Assembly (NCBI RefSeq): GCF_023898315.1
Contig: NC_064621.1
Span: 127,160,521 to 127,224,520 of the forward strand
Direction of reading: 5' to 3'
Source of the DNA: Schistocerca nitens
Taxonomy: Eukaryota; Arthropoda; Insecta; Orthoptera; Acrididae
Length of the DNA: 64,000 nt
Shown: piece by piece, positions 58,742 through 64,000 of the stretch
How the letters are laid out: each line of letters opens with the position of its first letter
How positions within the stretch are numbered: position 1 is the first letter of the stretch
Position numbers and translations under genes: made by a program
The notes under the pieces: generated by a model
Told to the model about the DNA's origin: nothing
The model's input: the letters and a program-made list of their open reading frames with translations, nothing else
Database searches by the model: none

Positions 58742-61700
58742 TTTACTACTATAATTATTTCTTTCTTTTCTCAGACGTTATGTCTGGTCAAAAATGGAAA
58801 GTGACACGGACCTTGATCAAGCGTGACTTCCTTTTAACTGTACGGTATATGTTATATTGCATTTAGGAACTTTCGGGTAATTGAACATGTATCAATAATT
58901 ACGGATTTGTGTAGTTGTATATATAAGTTTGGATGTAGCTGTATTGCATTGATGTACTGGTGGATATTGTGTGGTATGACTCCTGTAGTTGATAGTATAA
59001 TAGGTATAATGTCAACTTTATCCTGATGCCACATGTCCTTGAATCCTCAGCCAGTTGGATGTATTTTTCAATTCTTTCTCCTGTTTTCTTTTGTATAGTT
59101 GTTGTATTGGGTACGGATATTTCGATTAGTTGTGTTAATTTCTTCTTTTTATTGGTCAGTATGATATCAGGTTTGTTATGTGGTGTTGTTTTATCTGTTA
59201 TAATGGTTCTGTTCCAGTATAATTTGTATTCATCATTCTCCAGTACATTTTGTGGTGCATAATTGTATGTGGGAATGTGTTGTTTTATAAGTTTATGTTG
59301 TAAGGCAAGCTGTTGATGTATCATTTTTGCTACATTGTCATGTCTTCTGGGGTATTCTGTATTTGCTAGTATTTTACATCCGCTTGCGATGTGATTTACT
59401 GTTTCTACTTGTTGTTTGCAAAGTCTGCATTTATCTGTTGTGGTATTGGGATCTTTGATAATATGCTTGCTGTAATAATTGCTGTTTATTGTTTGATCCT
59501 GTATTGCAATCATGAATCCATCCGTCTCACTGTATATATTGCCTTTTCTTAGCCATGTGTTGGATGCGTCTTGACTGATGTGTGGCTGTGTTAGATGATA
59601 CGGGTGCTTGCCATGTAGTGTTTTCTTTTTCCAATTTACTTTCTTCGTATCTGTTGATGTTATGTGATCTAAAGGGTTGTAGAGGTGGTTATGAAATTGT
59701 AGTGGTGTAGCCGATGTATTTATATGAGTGATTGCTTTGTGTATTTTATTAGTTTCTGCTTGTTCTATAAAGAATTGTCTACCTGCCCATAATGTAGGTA
59801 TCGCTAAATCCCCTTCCTCCTTCCTTTCTGCTTAATGTGAATCTTTCTGTTGCTGAATGTATGTGATGTATTCTATATTTGTGGCATTGTGATCGTGTAA
59901 GTGTATTGAATGCTTCTAGGTCTGTGTTACTCCATTTCACTACTCCAAATGAGTAGGTCAACATTGGTATAGCATAAGTATTTACAGCTTTTGTCTTGTT
60001 TCTTGCTGTCAATTCTGTTTTCAGTGTTTTTGTTAGTCTTTGTCTATATTTTTCTTTTAGTTCTTCTTTAATATTTGTATTATCTATTCCTATTTTTTGT
60101 CTGTATCCTAGATATTTATAGGCATCTGTTTTTTCCATCGCTTCTATGCAGTCGCTGTGGTTATCCAATATGTAATCTTCTTGTTTAATGTGTTTTCCCT
60201 TGACTATGCTATTTTTCTTATATTTGTCTGTTCCAAAAGCCATATTTATATCATTGCTGAATACTTCTGCTATCTTTAGTAATTGGTTGAGTTGTTGATT
60301 TGTTGCTGCCAGTAGTTTTAGATCATCCATGTATAGCAAATGTGTGATTTTGTGTGGGTATGTTCCTGTAATATTGTATCCATAATTTGTATTATTTAGC
60401 ATGTTGGATAGTGGGTTCAGAGCAGGGCAGAACCAGAAAAGACTTAATGAGTCTCCTTGGTATATTCCACACTTAATCTGTATTGGCTGTGATGTGATAT
60501 TATTTGAATTTGTTTGGATATTAAGTGTGGTTTTCCAATTTTTCATTACTATGTTTAGGAACTGTATTAATTTAGGATCTACTTTGTATATTTCCAATAT
60601 TTGTAGTAACCATGAGTGGGGTACGCTATCAAAAGCTTCCTGGTAATCAATGTATGCATAGTGTAGCGACCTTTGTTTAGTTTTAGCTTGATATGTCACC
60701 TCTGCATCTATTATCAGTTGCTCTTTACATCCTCGTGCTCCTTTGCAACAGCCTTTTTGTTCTTCATTTATAATTTTGTTCTGTGTTGTATGTGTCATTA
60801 ATTTCTGTGTAATGACTGAAGTTAATATTTTGTATATTGTTGGTAGGCATGTTATGGGGCGATATTTAGCTGGGTTTGCTGTGTCTGCTTGATCTTTAGG
60901 TTTCAGATAAGTTATTCCTTGTGTAAGTGTATCAGGGAATGTGTATGGGTCTGCAATGTAACTGATAAATAATTTAGTTAGATGTGAATGTGTTGAGGTG
61001 AACTTCTTTAGCCAGAAATTTGCTATTTTATCTTTTCCAGGGCCTTTCCAATTGTGAGTAGAATTAATTGCTTGGGTGACTTCATGTTGCAAAATTATCA
61101 CTTCAGGCATTTGTGGTATCATCTTGTATGTGTCTGTTTCTGCTTGTATCCACTGTGCATGCCTGTTATGTTCTATTGGGTTTGACCATATGTTGCTCCA
61201 GAAGTGTTCCATGTCTGTTATGTTTGGTGGATTGTCTATTTTAATGTGTGTGATATCTATTGTCTGGTAAAATTTCTTTTGGTTTGTGTTGAATGTTTGG
61301 TTTTGTTTCCTTCTATTTTCACTTTTTTTGTATCTTCTAAGTCGTTTGGCCAATGCTTGTAATTTCTGCCTCTTTTCATCTAATTGCTGTAACGCTTCTT
61401 GTTGTGAGATTTTACCTAACCTTTTTCGTTTTTTTTCTGACATTTCATTTCTTACAAATTGTGTTAGCTGTCCGATGTCTTTTCTAAGTTTTTCTATTCT
61501 GATCTGTAGCCTGTGTTGCCATGCTGGTTTTGTGGATTTCTTCTGTATGTTGGTTGGTTCTGATCTCTGCCTAGTGTGTATATTTAGTATAGCGAGTGCT
61601 CATATATAAACCAGTAGTTGTAACTCTTCCATAGTTGCGTTTTAATTTATTTTGTTGTGTATGATTGTGTTGATAGTTTTTATTGTTGTTTCGACTTGTG

Positions 61701-62411
61701 GGTTATTTGGCGGTCTATGGAAGAATGGTCTAATGTTTGTATTTGTGTTTTTGTATTCTATATATGTCAGCTGAAATTTTTCTTCTATATCTAACATGTG
61801 TGTCACTTCGTGTTCTATTTGTGCTTGTTCTGGTGGCTGTCTTAAGATATCGTTTTCCTCTGATTGTTTAATTGATGCGTGGTGTTCTTTGTTTGCTTGC
61901 TCTGGGATGTTTGAGTCCATAACTGTATTTTCTTCTTCTTCTGATTGCACATTATTTTGTTCCAGTATTTGTTGTACTTGTTGTTTGATGTTTTCTAATT
62001 CTGACTGGGGTATCCTGTTATTTTTTATTATTACATGGATCCGATCAGCTAGTCGTTGTTCTGTTAAAAATTTTAATTCTGGGTATCTGGTAATAAATGT
62101 TGTGTATACTTGTGATCTGTATCCAGTTGTGTTGGTTCCTAGGTTTGTTGCTTGGTAATAACAGAACATGAGGTGTCGATTAACTTCTTCTGACCATCTC
62201 ATCCTCTGTCTTTGTTTTCCTTCTAGGGTGGTTGCAGGAAGCATGTCCTGCAAAACACCTGTATTTGGATTGAAATCATTTTCCAGTTGGCTAGCAGTGT
62301 CATTACCATTGTGGGCGGGCATAGGGTTCAAGCGTCATCCCCGACCATGACGGTGCTTGTCCGAGGCTTCTTTAGTTCTGTCCTGAATCAACTAATCACA
62401 CTAAAAGGGGG
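58742..62411 (-). mobile_element. Dong/R4-type LINE in a TAA target
   Basis: A nearly complete element of about 3.65 kb. The right edge (its 5' end) abuts a TAA microsatellite at 62413-62563. The left edge ends in AAATAATTATAGTAGTAA on the minus strand (58742-58763), a decayed TAA tract. Dong of Bombyx is known to insert in TAA repeats, and R4/Dong elements carry one ORF with RT followed by a restriction-like endonuclease, as here. Confidence 0.82.
58899..62331 (-). pseudogene. Dong/R4-type ORF: Myb-like, RT, zinc motif, REL endonuclease
   Basis: One frame of about 1,144 codons starts at ATG 62331. Residues 43-90 carry RMRWSEEVNRHLMFCYY, a Myb-like domain seen near the N-terminus of related elements. 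A TAA (61642-61644) and a TGA (61598-61600) interrupt it, but the frame is unchanged to 59779. The RT blocks are NWKGPGKDKI, KYRPITCLPTIYKIL, YIDYQEAFDSVPH, GIYQGDSLS and LLYMDDLKLLA, with the catalytic Asp residues intact. A one-base shift near 59810 follows RKEGGRG. The next frame has CRLCKQQVETVNHIASGC, a CCHC motif, and then KPDIILTN with LIEISVP, the core of a PD-(D/E)XK endonuclease. The protein would nick target DNA and reverse transcribe the element RNA in place. With three lesions in 3.4 kb this is among the younger elements in the window. Confidence 0.85.
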
Positions 62412-62412
<1 letters not shown>

Positions 62413-62458
<46 letters not shown>

Positions 62459-62563
62459 TACTACTATTATTGTCTATTGTTATTTCCATCGTTATTATTA
62501 TTATTGTCAATTAGTATTATCATTATTGTAGCAACTATAATTATCTTATTATTATTACTGTAG
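62413..62563. repeat. (TTA/TAA)n microsatellite
   Basis: About 15 perfect ATT units at 62413-62457 followed by imperfect ACT/ATT/GTT units. This is the apparent insertion target at the 5' side of the Dong-like element. Confidence 0.95.
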
Positions 62564-63129
62564 GTATTTTTCCAATGTCTTTGATATGTGTCATTCCTGG
62601 TCATATATAACACCCTGATGTGGTCAGTCTAAATAAGCAATAAATAAATAAAGAGATAAATTAACAATATTCCTTCAGAGTATGATGCACGATGCATGCC
62701 TAAGATGTGTCATGCAAAATGGCTGCCCAATCAAAAAGATCTGTCCTGAAGTTTGCTCAGACTATTGTAATAGGGAGTTCAGCAAGTGATTGACCTTGAC
62801 TCCAGACCACATGAGACAGGGAAAGTATCAGGAAAGGAACATTGTTATATGATGATTTTAAGGCTGTGCTGATAAAAGCTGGCTCCATACTACGTAGCAT
62901 GCACCACATAGTTTCTTTGTCAACATTTACCTTAAGCAACTGTGGTCATAAGGTATGATGTTGCCTTACATACTTCTCAACAACAACTTTTCTTTCTACA
63001 CATTCCAGTTTTATTAGTCGTACTTTATTCTTGTCTTTCCAAAATCATAAAATTATGTTTACCTTTTATTCGTCTGCTGTTATTTCATGCAATTAAATGA
63101 CATGAATTTGTGTTGCAGTAAGTTACAAG
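62564..63129. other. Gene-free spacer
   Basis: Nothing recognisable apart from AAATAAAT repeats near 62640-62655. Confidence 0.45.
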
Positions 63130-63290
63130 TGGTGAATCTACGTGTATATCAACATTCTGAAAGCCACCTTATGGTGTGTGGCAGAGTGTACTTTGTGCAC
63201 TAGAGCCACCTCCGTCTTTTGTTGTTCCTGTAATGAATGCCCTGTGGGCAGAACGGTTTTTGGTAAAGGTGCTTTCATACTGCCACCACA
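63130..63290 (-). mobile_element. CR1/jockey-type LINE 3' UTR fragment
   Basis: GAAAGCCACCTTATGGTGTG followed by TGGCAGAGTGTACTTTGTGC parallels GCGAGCCACCTTACGGTGTG and what follows at 25980-26020, the 3' UTR of the LINE at 26027-27220. Preceding bases (AATCTACGTGTATATCAAC) look like a decayed CTACAT tail. No coding part remains. Confidence 0.65.
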
Positions 63291-64000
63291 CTGGTTCCTC
63301 CTCACAGGTATGGCCTGGCAATGATAAAACAAGCCCACTGAGTCCTACGAGTCCATTTAACCAGCACCATCACTGCTGACCCCGCTGCTCAGTACAATCC
63401 TTGCGAAGCCATGATATCAAGCTGGTTTGTTCTTCACCTCACGACTGTTGCTGCTTGATTTGAAACCTAATCTGTGACTGTCTGCTTAAGGTCACCTCAG
63501 CAGTGTCACGTTTGAGTCTGCTGACACTCTGCTTGCTATGTGAATAGCTGAAGGACAATTACTCCCAACAAGCTGAGAGGCTTCAGTATAAATGTAACAA
63601 GGCTAGCAGTGAGGTGCCAACAGTGAGGCTGCAGCATCAACTTACCCTGAATCGCCCTGATTGTACTCTCATAGTGTTTTCGCCACAAATATTTAGGAGA
63701 AAGCAGTACAAAAGTTCATTCTTGTGGGACAGTGCGCTCTCAGCACTTTAACAGAAAACTACACCATGATATAGAACGCCGCTCTTGTAAGGCCTACCAC
63801 TGGATTCGGCCAAACATCTCCAGGACACTTTCCTGCATACTAAACAAACCTGTTACGGAAGATGCTGCCCTTATTTCGATCTATATTACGTCTGTCAATC
63901 ATCTCTGTTGTGAATTCCAGAGCAACATGCAATAGAAGAGTATTAGTGCAACAAGAATTTTGTAATCCACCCACTATGTGTATAGACCTAACATTCTGAG
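63291..64000. other. Gene-free spacer
   Basis: Short open frames only and no repeat recognised. Confidence 0.4.

Overview
The window looks like repeat-dominated DNA from a large arthropod genome, most likely an orthopteran of the grasshopper/locust type (Schistocerca-like). I infer this from several copies of a tRNA-headed SINE whose body I recognise from locust sequence, many decayed Tc1/mariner relics, and long gene-free AT-rich spacers. No host protein-coding gene, rRNA gene or functional tRNA gene could be recognised. Almost every interpretable open frame belongs to a mobile element. Genus-level assignment is from memory and cannot be checked here.

Left third (1-25 kb): gene-free spacer, then a decayed minus-strand Tc1-like transposase (about 4.96-6.06 kb) carrying a 126-bp tandem duplication, a 45-bp palindromic minisatellite (6.07-7.01 kb), a piggyBac-like transposase fossil (7.1-8.1 kb), duplicated spacers, and SINEs with clear target-site duplications (TSDs). 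Next come a DDE relic (11.8-12.4 kb), LINE pieces (12.5-14.1 kb), a LINE interrupted by a SINE (15.7-17.07 kb), a Tc1 relic interrupted by another SINE (17.07-18.0 kb), a polypyrimidine tract (20.4-20.95 kb), a nearly complete mariner with both terminal inverted repeats (TIRs) (21.44-22.62 kb), and a SINE nested in a SINE (23.76-24.15 kb).

Middle (25-48 kb): a 5'-truncated CR1/jockey-superfamily LINE with an unbroken 397-codon reverse transcriptase frame (25.95-27.2 kb), older LINE and Tc1 pieces, and a near full-length but broken LINE with ORF1, endonuclease, RT and RNase H (32.1-36.9 kb, minus). An 8.2-kb LTR element follows (37.35-45.52 kb). It has 600-bp LTRs, a primer-binding site, a broken gag and then about 4.1 kb without pol, and it is followed by a 123-bp inverted copy of its own U3 end. 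A second Tc1-like element with TIRs (46.07-47.26 kb) is split by a SINE.

Right third (48-64 kb): an unusually AT-rich island (about 48.8-55.7 kb) holds remains of a protein-primed family B DNA polymerase of the Polinton/Maverick or adintovirus type plus unidentified gene remnants on both strands, so it is a decayed DNA-virus-like element. A Dong/R4-type LINE with a restriction-like endonuclease (58.75-62.41 kb, minus) abuts a (TAA)n microsatellite, the known target of Dong elements. Its single long frame carries only two nonsense codons and one frameshift.

The genes do not form a pathway. The logic is nested insertion: SINEs, which depend on LINE machinery, have landed in LINEs, in DNA transposons and in other SINEs.
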